A stretch of DNA of 64,000 nt from Selaginella tamariscina. Its lineage: Eukaryota; Streptophyta; Lycopodiopsida; Selaginellales; Selaginellaceae. Of this stretch, positions 11,153-22,683 are shown one piece after another. Position numbers and translations under genes: made by a program. The stretch is taken from the NCBI GenBank assembly GCA_003024785.1, contig PUQB01000070.1, positions 230,001-294,000 of the forward strand, written 5' to 3'. The notes beneath the pieces were generated by a model. The model was not told the DNA's origin. It did no database searches and saw nothing but the letters and a program-made list of their open reading frames with translations. Position 1 is the first letter of the stretch. Each line of letters starts with the position of its first letter.

Positions 11153-12349
11153 ATGGAGCTAGGAAAGTCGAGTATAGAGACTTTATGTCCAGATGTAATC
11201 CGGTTGATCTTGGATAAGCTACCTTGTGTAGAACGCTACAGTGTGTATTCTCTCTTATCTACTGAACTGAAGGAGAGTATCGAGCTTCTTCTCCCTAGGA
11301 TGTTGTATCTGCACTGCGATCGCAATGGCGGTGTAACTTGTGAAGAAGAAGGATTTGACTGTTTCCAAGTTGGTTTGTATCCGGTTGTTTTGAGACGCAA
11401 TTTTCATGGGTGGGCTGAGTGGTCGTTTAGCAAGGGCCTATTGCTTGCATAGTGGCCAAGAAGACACTTAAACAAACAGTTAAGTACGAAGAACTGACAA
11501 TTGTGGTTACCAACATTGTAACAGGGAGCACCAGGAGTATAGAAATGCCTCACTTGGAAAAGGCCATGGATGTGAAGATTGTTGACGAGTTTCTTGCCCT
11601 GTGTATATCAACGGTGTTGATGTTAGCCTAGTTTTTGATCACGATTCAGATAAGATTATTATTATTGAAATGGACTGCAGCAAATTTACGGAGAGGCAGT
11701 ATACGTTTCACATATACTCTTCAAAGACATGTGAATGGCAGAAGCACAAGAAAACAATATCTTTTCCGTGTGGATAGCATGGCATACAGTGAGATCCGGT
11801 TTTTTACATTTCTCAACTCATAATATTTTTCTTATCGGCTTTATGTGCTTGACACCACACGTATGGCTTTTTTCCCGTTTCTGATTGCATGTATACCACG
11901 CTCTTTATACCAAAGAGTCTTTTCATATAGAAATCAAAAGGCCTGTACTGTTCTCTGACGATAACATTGTGGCCTTTGGTAGTGTAGATAGAATTGAACG
12001 TGAGCGTCGTACACTTTGGCTCTTCAAATGGGAAGATAGGACTAGAAGATGGCTCCAATTGTCATGTGTGGGTCCGGATAAATTATTCGAGTTTGTTTCG
12101 AAAAGTCCACCTAAAAACTTGACTAAGTGGGTCACGGCTACCACGTTCTGCTGGAGAAGAAAGGTTGGAGTGGTACTTGAAACAAATATTAACTATGGAT
12201 TGATGTATGATATGGAACTCGATCGTTGGGAGTGCATTTTCATTCCTGATGTGGGACGCTTCTCCAGTCCTCCATGGTTCAGAGAAAGCGGCCATTATAA
12301 GGATCACAATAACCCTCTTTGTCTTTCACCCTCTCTAACATGCACTTGA
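11153..12349 (+). pseudogene. F-box-like protein, copy 1 (interrupted)
   Basis: The N-terminus MELGKSSIETLCPDVIRLIL followed by DKLPCVERYSVYSLLS looks like an F-box, the SKP1-binding domain of SCF ubiquitin ligases. The C-terminal half (11885-12349) has WLFKWEDRTRRW and YDMELDRWECIF, resembling kelch/DUF-type F-box associated repeats. Relative to the inverted copy an 11-base insertion (TTGCTTGCATA, near 11439) creates an early stop at 11452, and further frameshifts split the middle. Appears to have been a single-exon gene. F-box identity is inferred from the short N-terminal pattern and the tail, without a search. Confidence 0.6.
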
Positions 12350-12956
12350 TCCAAACGTTTATTATATTTGGCTGCTTTACTTTTATTATTCTAGGAATAT
12401 TCTCACTGCGTAGTTTTATAAATTAATTATTTATTATATATTTTTATACTTATTAAATGAATTCATAAGTAATAATACTTATCAGTTTAAGTTTAAATCA
12501 ATTACCTAACTAATTTTAACTATATAGAATATGCTTTTGTATCATTTTGAACTTATATATATTACATAAATAAAGATATTTAATATATTATGAATAGTAA
12601 TTCAACTTCGATTATTCTAAATAACCTATCAATTTACTAGATTTAGTAAATAATAAATAAATTATATATTTATTAACCTAGTCATCATATATAATCGATA
12701 AATACATTTATGTAAATATGTATATCGACTAACATGGATTAATACTAATGGCGTTGTTAATACTAAGTTTAGTGCTAACAATTAACGAGCTTTGATTGTT
12801 TTGAGAACATTAAGTGAGTGAGGGTGGATTGAAGTGCTGACCAGAGATCTGACTATCCCAGGCAAATCTAACGGTTGCTAACTGGTTGGCATGTGTATAC
12901 GTGAGTGTGTGTGTATTATATAATGGACTAACGTAGTTTTTGTCTTCTTTTTGCAG
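12350..12956. other. AT-rich gap between F-box and BIG fragments
   Basis: Very AT-rich (12410-12780), then the segment 12780-12956 containing a short GT run and the polypyrimidine tract of the following acceptor. It is mirrored at 35.14-35.66 kb. No coding signal. Confidence 0.4.
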
Positions 12957-13928
12957 GATAGGGGTGATGAAGAACGTATTTAAGTAAAGCAACTCCAGAA
13001 GAAAGTAGTCCAGATAAAGACGACCACCTTTCTTTTGGTTTCCTCTCCTGACAGGTATGAAATACAAGGATATGTCTATACTAATTTAGAAATGTATAGA
13101 ACCTTGAAGGAGAGAGAGAGAGATAAAGAGAGAGTCTACTGGCTAATTTGTGTTATACATGCAACATACAAGTGCATACGTGCTATATTAAGCAGCTCCT
13201 TGTAACTTTTGTTTAATCTATCACCTTAAGTGAAAACTATATGCGTATAGACACATACACATACATACAAACATATATACTGTATAATCTGTGTGTTCAT
13301 GTATCTACTTAACGTGCAGGATTAGCTGAGCTGATGTATGAAACAAGGCCGGCCATTCGTGAGAGTGCTGTACACGTGTTATTTGACGTGTTACAATGCC
13401 ACGGTCGTTTATTCTCCCTGAGTTCCTGGGAACAGATATATGATGTGGTTTTGTTACTGTGCGCGTAGAGCAATCAAGTTACACATGGACTCTGATAAAG
13501 AGACTATATGAGACTTGTAGCCTCACTCTACAGCCACTTGTGGACCTCTTTGTACAGTTCTTCCGGGTAATATATATACACATGCATATATATATCTATA
13601 TATGCATTTATGCATACATATATGTATGCTTGTGCCTTTGTTTGTATATGTGCCTCTCTCTCTCTCTCTCCACATATACATGCATATGTAATTCATTTTA
13701 TATGTTTTCATATAGCCTCTACTTCCAAAACTACTTATGTTAATGACGGGATTTCTGAAGAAGAACCATGAGAAGATAGCGGGAGTAACAATTGCATGTT
13801 ATGTTCGTTTGGTGGTGGAAGGAGCTCCACAGTTTACGAAAGAAAACTGGTGTGAGGTACTAAAGAGACTACAGGAAGTCTCTAAGCAGACACTTCCAAT
13901 GTTGAGCACATCGTGGAGTTCATCGAAG
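12957..13928 (+). pseudogene. C-terminal exons of BIG-type Sec7 ARF-GEF
   Basis: Three exons resemble the C-terminal HEAT-like (HDS) domains of plant BIG1-BIG4, the large brefeldin-type guanine nucleotide exchange factors for ARF GTPases at the trans-Golgi. Exon 12957-13054 reads DKDDHLSFGFPLL in one frame, with a stop in the entering frame. Exon 13320-13567 has LAELMYETRPAIRESAVHVL then HGRLFSLSSWEQIYDVVL, a frameshift/stop near 13468, and resumes as PLVDLFVQFF. Exon 13716-13928 has PLLPKLLMLMTGFLKKNHEK and ends before GTAAGG. A possible further exon (EEANKFYQLL) lies near 14180-14215. These pieces should follow the exons now at 20.3-21.1 kb on the other strand, so the gene is scrambled. Confidence 0.7.
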
Positions 13929-15000
<1,072 letters not shown>

Positions 15001-15009
15001 TTTGAGATA

Positions 15010-15620
15010 TGGGCCAATCTTTGTAGTGCTGTGCTTCTATCAATATCCGCTCTAACAGTAACTATTACTGCACTTGTTTGGGAGCTCATGCTCATCCCAC
15101 GGGATGACTACCGTCCGAGGTCGAATCTCTATATGACATCATCTGGAGACGTTAGTGGCGATATCGTTTACTAGGTTGAGTGTCACCTTCCAAACCTGGC
15201 CCTTCAGGTACGTTAGTATCTATGTGTGTACGTACGTATGTGTATGTGTATATATATAACGTGTATGTGTACAGGTTACTGAAAGGATAAACCAGTTTGA
15301 GCTAACTGCACTATACAATGATATAGAGCTTGGAACAGCTAAGGCAGAACACTTTCATTTGTATGCAACAAATATATTCAACAAAAAGAAGTATTTCTAT
15401 ATGAGAATGAATGCTAATTTCACTCTCCCTGATTGGGAATCGGTTAATGATTTTAAGACAGATTTAAAGAGTGATTTGGTACGTTTGGAGGCTGGCGGCG
15501 TGGTTATGCCACATGCAATACCAAAGTTCATAAGGCCTTACCTTAAACACGAGGATGATTCATGCATGACTGCTATTACGAGTAAGCGGCTTTATGAATA
15601 TCCTATACTTAGTAAATAAT
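15010..15620 (+). pseudogene. Partial gene of unrecognised family, copy 1
   Basis: An exon-like stretch (15010-15208) contains VTITALVWELM and DDYRPRSNLYM in mixed frames before a GT donor. After a GTACAG acceptor at 15274 a clean exon runs VTERINQFELTALYNDIELG, then HLYATNIFNKKKYFY, LPDWESVNDFKTDLK, MPHAIPKFIRPYLKHEDD and AITSKRLYEYP, to TAA near 15619. Its motifs look like a conserved cytosolic or membrane-associated protein, but I cannot name the family. A diverged copy lies inverted at 30886-31200. Confidence 0.5.
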
Positions 15621-15654
15621 GTAAGTGGAAATATAAACCTAAACCATGTTACTG

Positions 15655-18600
15655 CAACACTTATTTAATTTATAATTTATACACATATATGCCGACGATG
15701 TGTATGAAAAACTTAGTGAATGTGTGCGTGTGTATATGCATGTACATGTATATACAACAATTTACATTCAAAAACTATTATTATGTCTAATTAAACTTTC
15801 ATTTAATATATCAGTCAACTAAAGGAAAACCTTACCTAAGGACGGAATATAATTAACCGTCAGAGCAACGAGCCCCATCACACAAGGAACTAAAACTTGA
15901 ACAAGGGATGCACTGTTGACATCCATTCAGCTCAGTAATTAGAGAGATATATGCATACGAGCACTGCACACATACATATACACGAGCGCGAGCACAAACA
16001 CAGATATATGTATCAGCGGGTCAAAAGACAACTCACTATACTTGCGTGCTGCGTCGAATGTTAAGGCGACAGAGAAGCGTGGACAAGTGGATGTAAAAAC
16101 CAAGACATTTGCAGGAATCCCGAAAACATCTATTAGTAACTTTCATAAATAAAATGCTAGTACCATACCCGTTGCCCAATCGAATCCAAGCAGCAAATGC
16201 CTGAAGCACCTGCAAATAGATAAGAAGTTTATAATAGAAGTGAAGGATATATACATCAACGAGTGAAATCAGTTCAGTACATATCATAATCAACATTTGA
16301 CAAACACAGTGGGCTTTTGCACTAACCTGTTCACGGAGCGCTTCAGAGCTTCTAAAGTAGGAGATTAACAAGGAGAAAGCTTCCTCTACAGAAACAGCTA
16401 ACTCCTTGTGGAATTGGTGCCGTTGTTTGGGACGAATTCAGAATACTTTGCATTATCCACAATTATATATATTGAAGCAATAAGAAAACATTTACCTGGT
16501 GTGTAAGAATAAATATGCACTCACCATAAAAGAGGACCGTAGGCCCAGCTGGAAGATCTTCTCTTTGAGCTTAAAGGACTTCATTTGATATCAAATAAAT
16601 CATACACATACCTTTGTTCTTATTGTTTGTGCACAGAAATTAAAATCTTTGATGGATCACGGAGCAAGCTATCATAGAACTGCATAAAACGAGTAGTATG
16701 TACGATACTGGGTATCTATATGAATAAATAATGTAGAGCTCTCTCTCCATCTCTCTCTTAACCCCCAGGCCTCCATGGTGCGCTGAAATTATTCAAGCCA
16801 TAGATTTGCAGCCATATGCATTTCTGCTTCGCCATGATACAACGCCTGCAGCGCGACACGGAGCTCCAGCTCTTCCCACACCGTAGACAACTCAAAATTA
16901 ACATTGGTAACTCATTTATTTATGAATTTAATACACCGTAATTATATGTCCTTGATGTTTATAATTTTATAGCCTGGTTGTAGTGCTTATAACAATAATA
17001 AAAGATTAATTTTTAACCTAAAATTATAATCTTGTGAATATAACTTACGGCGAGCGCGAGATTATATTTTGTTTTAACGTTTGTAAATTTTTACATCCAC
17101 TTTCATTAGAATCGTATTTATTTTAAATATTAGAAATCTTTTTTTTCTTAATGCAAAAATTCATTTCTTTTGAATATATGTGAAAAGAACAGTATAATAG
17201 TAAAAAATCATAATTTTTACAAAATAGGGATTTTTACATATTCACAACAAAAGTGAGAAACTATACTTTAATTTATAAATCATTAAAAAATAATAAATCT
17301 TATGCAAATTATGCTATACTTTAAAAAAGACTTGATTCAAGCATTATTGTCATAGTTCTAGTCTAATAAATTGATTAAATTATAGGATATGTACAATATG
17401 TGAATAAATTGACCTAACTTAACTTAAGTCATTGTAAAAAGGGTCCTCTTGTAAATACTAATTGACCTTTTACATAATTAACAAGAACCGTTGTGACAAT
17501 TATGAAATATAAATATAACAATTAAGAAATGTTATAATTCATGATAAAAAGAACAAAAAGTATTATTACAATTCAATAGTCAACTTATTTATCTTTAAAT
17601 TATAAAAAGAACAAAAACATGAATCTAATTGAATCTTTAATTATTATGAAATGTGAAAAATATAACTTTTTATTTTTTATTAAAAGTCAATTTGGCCATA
17701 GTAATTGTCATTATTATTATTTTAACATTATAAAATATATCATCATGAATAGCATGTTTGTTACTAAGATAAACCTTAATGCATTTTTGCCAATGTTTAC
17801 TTATTCATATACAAAAGTATATTTAATTATGTTAATTAGATTCACATTATATTTTTGTACTCAACTAGGATAAGCACAATAAGTATATCTTAATGACATA
17901 AAATAAATCATATCATACTTATATTATGTAAGTGATGAAATAACTATGTACTTATGTGTGAGAAAGTATTAAAATATTAAGTTTCTTTATAAATAAGTAG
18001 ACAGTAACTTTATAAAATTAAAAACTTAATTTAATATTAGTTTATAAAAACTTCATTGATGTGCTACATGTGTTCTCGTGGTTTAAAATGAAAATAACTT
18101 AACTAACAATTAAATACAACAATAAAGTTTAATGTTCATGTAATATTTCTTATGGATTAAAATTTTAATTGGTGTTTTAATATTTAAAACCTCGAGTGCA
18201 TTACATAGTGTAGTTTTTTAAATTAAAACAAAGAATCAAATAAAATAATGAACAAGATTTTCAATAAAGAATAATTAATCATGTTGTAACACATTACATC
18301 AAATAAATTTCTTTTAATTTAATTTACACTAAGATTAGTTGAAGTAAATAAAATTGTAAAGAATTTAAATATCATAAATGTATAAACATGTAAATAAGAT
18401 ATAATCTCAGTACAAGAAATATATATAATTTTTGATTTTGTATTAGAAATTAACTTTTAATATTATTCTTATGCATAAAAGGTGTTGGTCCCTTAAATAA
18501 AAAAGATATACAAATATATATAAGTCATATATGTGTATATGTTTGCGTATATATATGTGTGTCATCATTATTATAAGTTCTAAACAACACCATTAGGACT

Positions 18601-20200
18601 GTATCCCCATTAAAAGCATTTAAAGTTAAATGCATGCTGCCGTATAATTTTATATAAATTAATTATACCATTATGTACAATTAGTTGCGATGGATTAAAA
18701 ATTCTTAAAACTTAAAATGAAATATATAATTTTGTCTTTGGTGATAAGGATTAAAAATATTATGTATGCAATTATATTATAATGTAAAAATATTTTTGTT
18801 GGGAATTCCATTTTTTTTAACTTTATTTTAATAAAATTTAAATTCACAACCATTTACCATTCTTATGTAAAAAGACGATAAAGGTTGTAAATTTATTTTT
18901 TTTCAACATATAATATTAATTTTGCTCGAACAAAATTTGAACTTTACTAAACAATTATGTAAAATCTTTAAGCTCTTCTTAACTTCTCTTATAATACATT
19001 AAAGAATAGTAAATTGAAAATGAACACAAATAAATAAGAAATATCAAACATAAAAGAATAAGGTTCTTAACAAAAGTAAAATAAATAAAAAAGGATAAGA
19101 TAATAAAAAAGCTTTTTATAAAGGTAAAAAACATAATCATTTACATTTCGAATAAATATTTTTTAATATTGATTAATCTTACATAATTTATTATTTTTTA
19201 AGACTTAATCTTGTCAACAAATTTTTCTTAAAATTATATAAAATTAAATTTATCTATTTATTTATTTTTTACAAATATTTATAAAAAGATGAATAATCAT
19301 TAAAATAAAAGCTTTTTGCAAGAAGAAAGGGAATACATCTTTCACAACAACAAAAAAAAAATGAAAATATTGGTTATTTGCATTATATAATATATAAATT
19401 TTATGAAAGTTGTATGACACGTTAATTTAAACATTATAATTTAAATAAATTATAACTAGAGTGATAAATTTAAAATTTATTTCATTATAATTAAAAACCT
19501 TGGTTATTCTTAATAAGTTTTTATGTTGTTGCCTCTTAATTAGAATATAATTAGTTGTTGACATGTTAGGAATTTAAGTCATCTTTTGTAATTATATAAC
19601 TAAATAAATTTAATATACATAAGTATTTTATATATTTATATAAGTTAGAATTATTTTAAATTAAAAATAAAGTGTCATGAAATTAGGTTTCTTCCTATAA
19701 AAGTTTTTTAATTTGTTCAATTTTCATTAATGTATTGATAATTAATAATATGGTCTTTTTAACTCTCATTTACATATCTTTGTGGTTTTCATATATTACA
19801 AAAAATTAAAGAAGTATATATAGCTTCTTTAATTTTTTTATACTTCTATCAAAATTCAGGATTCTAACATAAATATATAATATTTAATGTATATATGCCT
19901 TCCTAATATATAAATATATGTTTGAACATATAAACACATGTATTAAGACAAACATAAACATATAAATGTAAGATGGAATTCGCTTGAGTTTGTAAGTGAA
20001 AACTTGTATAGCATCTTGAAACAATCTTAGACTACTGTTATTTCTTGTTATTGCTACTGCTACCTATTACTATGTTTGCGTCAGTGTGCACTAGCGTGTG
20101 TGTGTTTTAGAAGGATAGTTTTACATATGGGCAGCACATTTAAGACAAACTAAACCTACATTAACGGTGGTTTAAAGTTCAATCAATACATGAAACTATA
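15655..20200. repeat. Duplicated block D, left copy
   Basis: Direct duplicate of 31740-35090 (offset about 16.1 kb at the left end). It carries the MOS14-like exons and AT-rich DNA. The left copy has about 1 kb more AT-rich sequence (17.4-18.5 kb). The homology ends at GTTTAAAGTTCAATCAATAC (20172 and 35060). Confidence 0.7.
16030..16890 (-). pseudogene. MOS14/transportin-SR-like importin beta, N-terminal exons, copy 1
   Basis: Minus-strand exons match the N-terminal HEAT repeats of plant MOS14 (TNPO3/transportin-SR family, nuclear import receptors for SR splicing factors). The first exon (about 16885-16766) reads ALYHGEAEMHMAANLWLE, a stop, then FQRTMEAW, then a donor GTTAAG. Next is a RFMQFYDSLLRDPSK segment near 16680. 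Then AVSVEEAFSLLISYFRSSEA (16.4 kb) and, after an intron, VLQAFAAWIRLGNG (16.2 kb) with IPANVLA...HPLVHASL split between frames. No start codon is visible, the C-terminal two thirds of the receptor is missing, and frames are broken. Confidence 0.7.
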
Positions 20201-20270
20201 GAAAATAGTATAGCAAGAATCACACACGCACACACACGCACACGCACACGCACACGCAAACGCACACACC
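16891..20270. other. Long AT-rich stretch without recognisable genes
   Basis: About 3.4 kb of very AT-rich sequence with many stops in all frames. A short open frame at 17619-17873 has no family features and looks like chance. CA-rich repeats (CACACG variants) sit at 20221-20266 close to the BIG exon. Parts recur at 33.3-35.0 kb. Confidence 0.5.
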
Positions 20271-20274
20271 TTAA

Positions 20275-20784
20275 TGCACAGTAACGGAGGAATGCAAGAG
20301 CGTTGAGCATCGTAAAACTTGTTGTTAATGAAGGCTAAGAGGTAGTTAACGCAGTCAGTGAAGATTGTTGTCTCTGTCTCTGTTATGTTTGGAAATAATC
20401 ACGGACGATCTTCACCACTGTCTCGAGCACAATTCCTCCGTCTTCATCCGTAGCAGCTGTGGTAAACACCTAAACGAAACAAGATAATTATGTTTATACA
20501 AAATACATGTATGTAATATTCACACATTCATATCTGAGTCTTCCGACAATGAAGAGAAACAGTTGAGACTACTCATGTGATAGCAGATTATTATACACAG
20601 AGCGTCTCACATACTCTATATCTAAGAAATGTAATACAGCACTCTTTTCTCATATATAAGATCCTTTACATACGTATCCTTATAAGACGCGGAGACAGAC
20701 ACACACATATATACATATCAGCATATATGTGGATACTCTACAATGAAAAGATATGATTTATCCATGTAACTGTTCGCTTTTACA

Positions 20785-20822
<38 letters not shown>

Positions 20823-21130
20823 TACTTACCAATGAAGGTGATTTTCCGGCCAGATTTCACGTTGCCCATGCGTTTACATACCATCTGAGACACACAGCGT
20901 ATGATCAACTCCCTGATCTCAATGGAACCACTCTTCTGCATAAAATAACAAAAGCCTCATAAAACTGGTTCTGGAAGTTTTAATTGGCAGCTACTCTCGG
21001 CCCATGACCTTATAGCGAGCTGTTCAAAGAAATCCATGGCGGCATTGCGACAGATAGGTTGCCCGAGCATCCAACCGTCACAAAGTAGTCTGATAATGTG
21101 TTCCACGTCCTGTTCCAACCAGTCTAATCC
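20275..21130 (-). pseudogene. Middle exons of BIG-type Sec7 ARF-GEF, opposite strand
   Basis: On the minus strand an AG acceptor near 21128 leads into HFNMNRIRLV, then LSDYFVTVGCSGNLSVAM, and after a small shift SIEIRELIIRCVSQMVCKRM and GNVKSGRK, ending near 20830. After an intron, 20469-20275 gives VFTTAATDEDGGIVLETVVK, ITETETTIFTDCVNYLLAF and LNALAFLRYCAL. These align in order with the plant BIG region just after the exon now at 30156-30407 (+). Every segment needs frame changes, so the exons are decayed. Their strand is opposite to the rest of the gene. Confidence 0.75.
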
Positions 21131-21351
21131 TGTTCATGTTGAAGTGCCTAAAACAATAAAATGCATATATAGTGTGTGTGTGTTTGTGTAAATAACCATT
21201 AGATATATAAGTATGTCTGACATGATATCAAAGTATACTTAATCAGACAATTTATCCACGAGATACACTTCGATTGTCAAATTTATGAAGTTTTAATATA
21301 GTAGTTATCAAGTTACCTGGTAATGCTTGTGATTACTAATATATATATATA

Positions 21352-21395
<44 letters not shown>

Positions 21396-21560
21396 AAAAC
21401 TAAATAAATTCAGTTGCACATATGTCATATATATATACATAGATATAATTAAAACTCATTCATGTATATAATACCTTGATGCATTACGTTTTCTGCTTGA
21501 TGTCAACGCAGTAATAAAAGAATGTGTGTGTGTGATCAATGGACTCTTTCAAAAAATCGT
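21131..21560. other. Spacer with TA/GA microsatellite
   Basis: TA run (21341-21363) joined to a GA run (21364-21392). The sequence from about 21500 matches 5360-5480 of the palindrome, so homology to the Ala/Gly-repeat gene family begins here. No separate gene. Confidence 0.4.
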
Positions 21561-21599
21561 ACAAAAAGTTGTATCTATAGTAAACGTTCCTCTTTACTT

Positions 21600-22511
21600 G
21601 TTAGTTGTCAATGTCGAGGACGTGCTCCTGTATAAACATGGAAAAATAAAAAAATTTACATTTTTCTAATAAAATAAATAATACCTGCGCTTCTCAGCCG
21701 GAGTGGAGTGAACCCCTTGGCAGGGAGGGAAGGGAGGAGTGGAACTGACTCTTCAGCCGTACGACTGAAATTGATTTTAGTAGAAATCTGAGAAAAGTAT
21801 TTGTTACCTTCTCTGAGAGACTTGAAATAGCTGAGGAATGATTCTGTCAATGGCCGGCCAAAACGTCTCATTGTTAAGATCTAACAGATCATGAGCTCCA
21901 TTGATTGCAAGTGCAATCTCAGTTTTGATATCTCTTGAGCAAGAGAATCAACATCGACAATATCGATAACATTGCCACAAACATGAGCCTGAAATCAAAA
22001 TCATAAACCTGACAATATGTTTATTAAATAAAAATTAAAGTTTTACCTGTTTTCGGCACACGCCGCCATTGGAACGGCCATTCGCCCTGCATTCGCTGCT
22101 GGATTCGCCTCTTTCGCCGCCGCATTCGCTGCTGGATTCGCCTCTTTCGCCGCCGCATTCGCTGCTGATTCGCCTCTTTCGCCGCGCATTTGCCGCCGCA
22201 TTCGCTGCCGCATTCGCCGCCGCATTCGCTGCCGCATTCGCCGCCGCATTCGCTGCGCATTCGCCGCCGCATTCGCTGCCGCATCGCCGCCGCATTCGCT
22301 GCCGCATCGCTGCCGCATTCGCCTCTTTCGCCGCCGCATTCGCTGCTGGATTCGCCTCTTTCGCCGCCGCATTTGCCGCCGCATTCGCCGCCGGAGCTTG
22401 AATCATCACTGGAGCCGCCATCGCCGCTGTTGATGGCGCTGGAGCTGCCGCATTTGCCGCTGCATTCTCCTCTTCTGCTACGAAGAACAACAAAGAACCT
22501 TTTGGAGCCAT
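21600..22511 (-). CDS. Ala/Gly-repeat gene of unknown function, best copy
   Basis: Minus strand. A plausible start at 22511 opens MAPKGSLLFFVAEEENAAAN and runs through an Ala/Asn/Lys repeat (NAAANAAAKEAN-type units, 22400-22080) to a donor GTAAAAC near 22045. The GCC-rich repeat leaves all minus frames open, so the true frame is uncertain; the frame shared with the palindrome copies supports the Ala-start frame for the first residues. A second exon near 21989-21795 contains AHVCGNVIDIVDVDSLAQEI or, shifted, NGAHDLLDLNNETFWPAI, and is followed by exon-like sequence near 21780-21690. No family recognised. The 330-base repeat differs sharply in GC content from its AT-rich surroundings. Confidence 0.45.
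22080..22400. repeat. GCC-rich minisatellite inside the Ala-repeat exon
   Basis: Tandem short units of GCCGCATTC type with interspersed GCTGGATTCGCCTCTTT units, repeated for about 320 bases. Units vary in length by non-multiples of three (for example near 22253 and 22280), so the encoded frame drifts. It reads as Ala/Asn, Gly/Cys/Glu or Arg/Met-rich depending on frame. Confidence 0.75.
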
Positions 22512-22683
22512 TTATAAGCTGGCGGCCCATAGCTCAATGCAAACGAAATCAGGAAGTGACACTGGCAATGTGATCCAATTTATCATTGCCGCCTTGTCCA
22601 TTGACACAGATTAAAACCCGAAAAATGTTGAAAATTTTGCAGGCTTTAACAGGATTTATAATTTAGGGTTTCAAGAAGCGGCC
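22512..22683. promoter_or_regulatory. Candidate divergent promoter region
   Basis: About 170 bases separate the minus-strand Ala-repeat start (22511) from a plus-strand ATG at 22684 (MSGGFFSPLSAQGAGHAISN). The region is short enough to be a bidirectional promoter. I see no clear TATA box. Inference from layout only. Confidence 0.3.

Larger units (their letters stand above)
10393..13000. repeat. Duplicated block A, forward copy
   Basis: Inverted duplicate of about 35100-38530: unrecognised exons, the F-box gene, an AT-rich gap and the start of the BIG C-terminal exon appear in the same order on the opposite strand. Sequence is nearly identical over the F-box exons, with short private indels in each. 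Confidence 0.75.

Noticed and set aside
11153..12349. F-box gene as a retrogene hosted by a transposon
   Set aside because: No poly-A tail, target duplication or transposon ends seen; its duplication is shared with neighbouring exons, so it moved as part of a larger block.
17619..17873. 84-codon frame in AT-rich DNA
   Set aside because: Composition is that of the surrounding AT-rich sequence, with no domain and no splice or promoter context.
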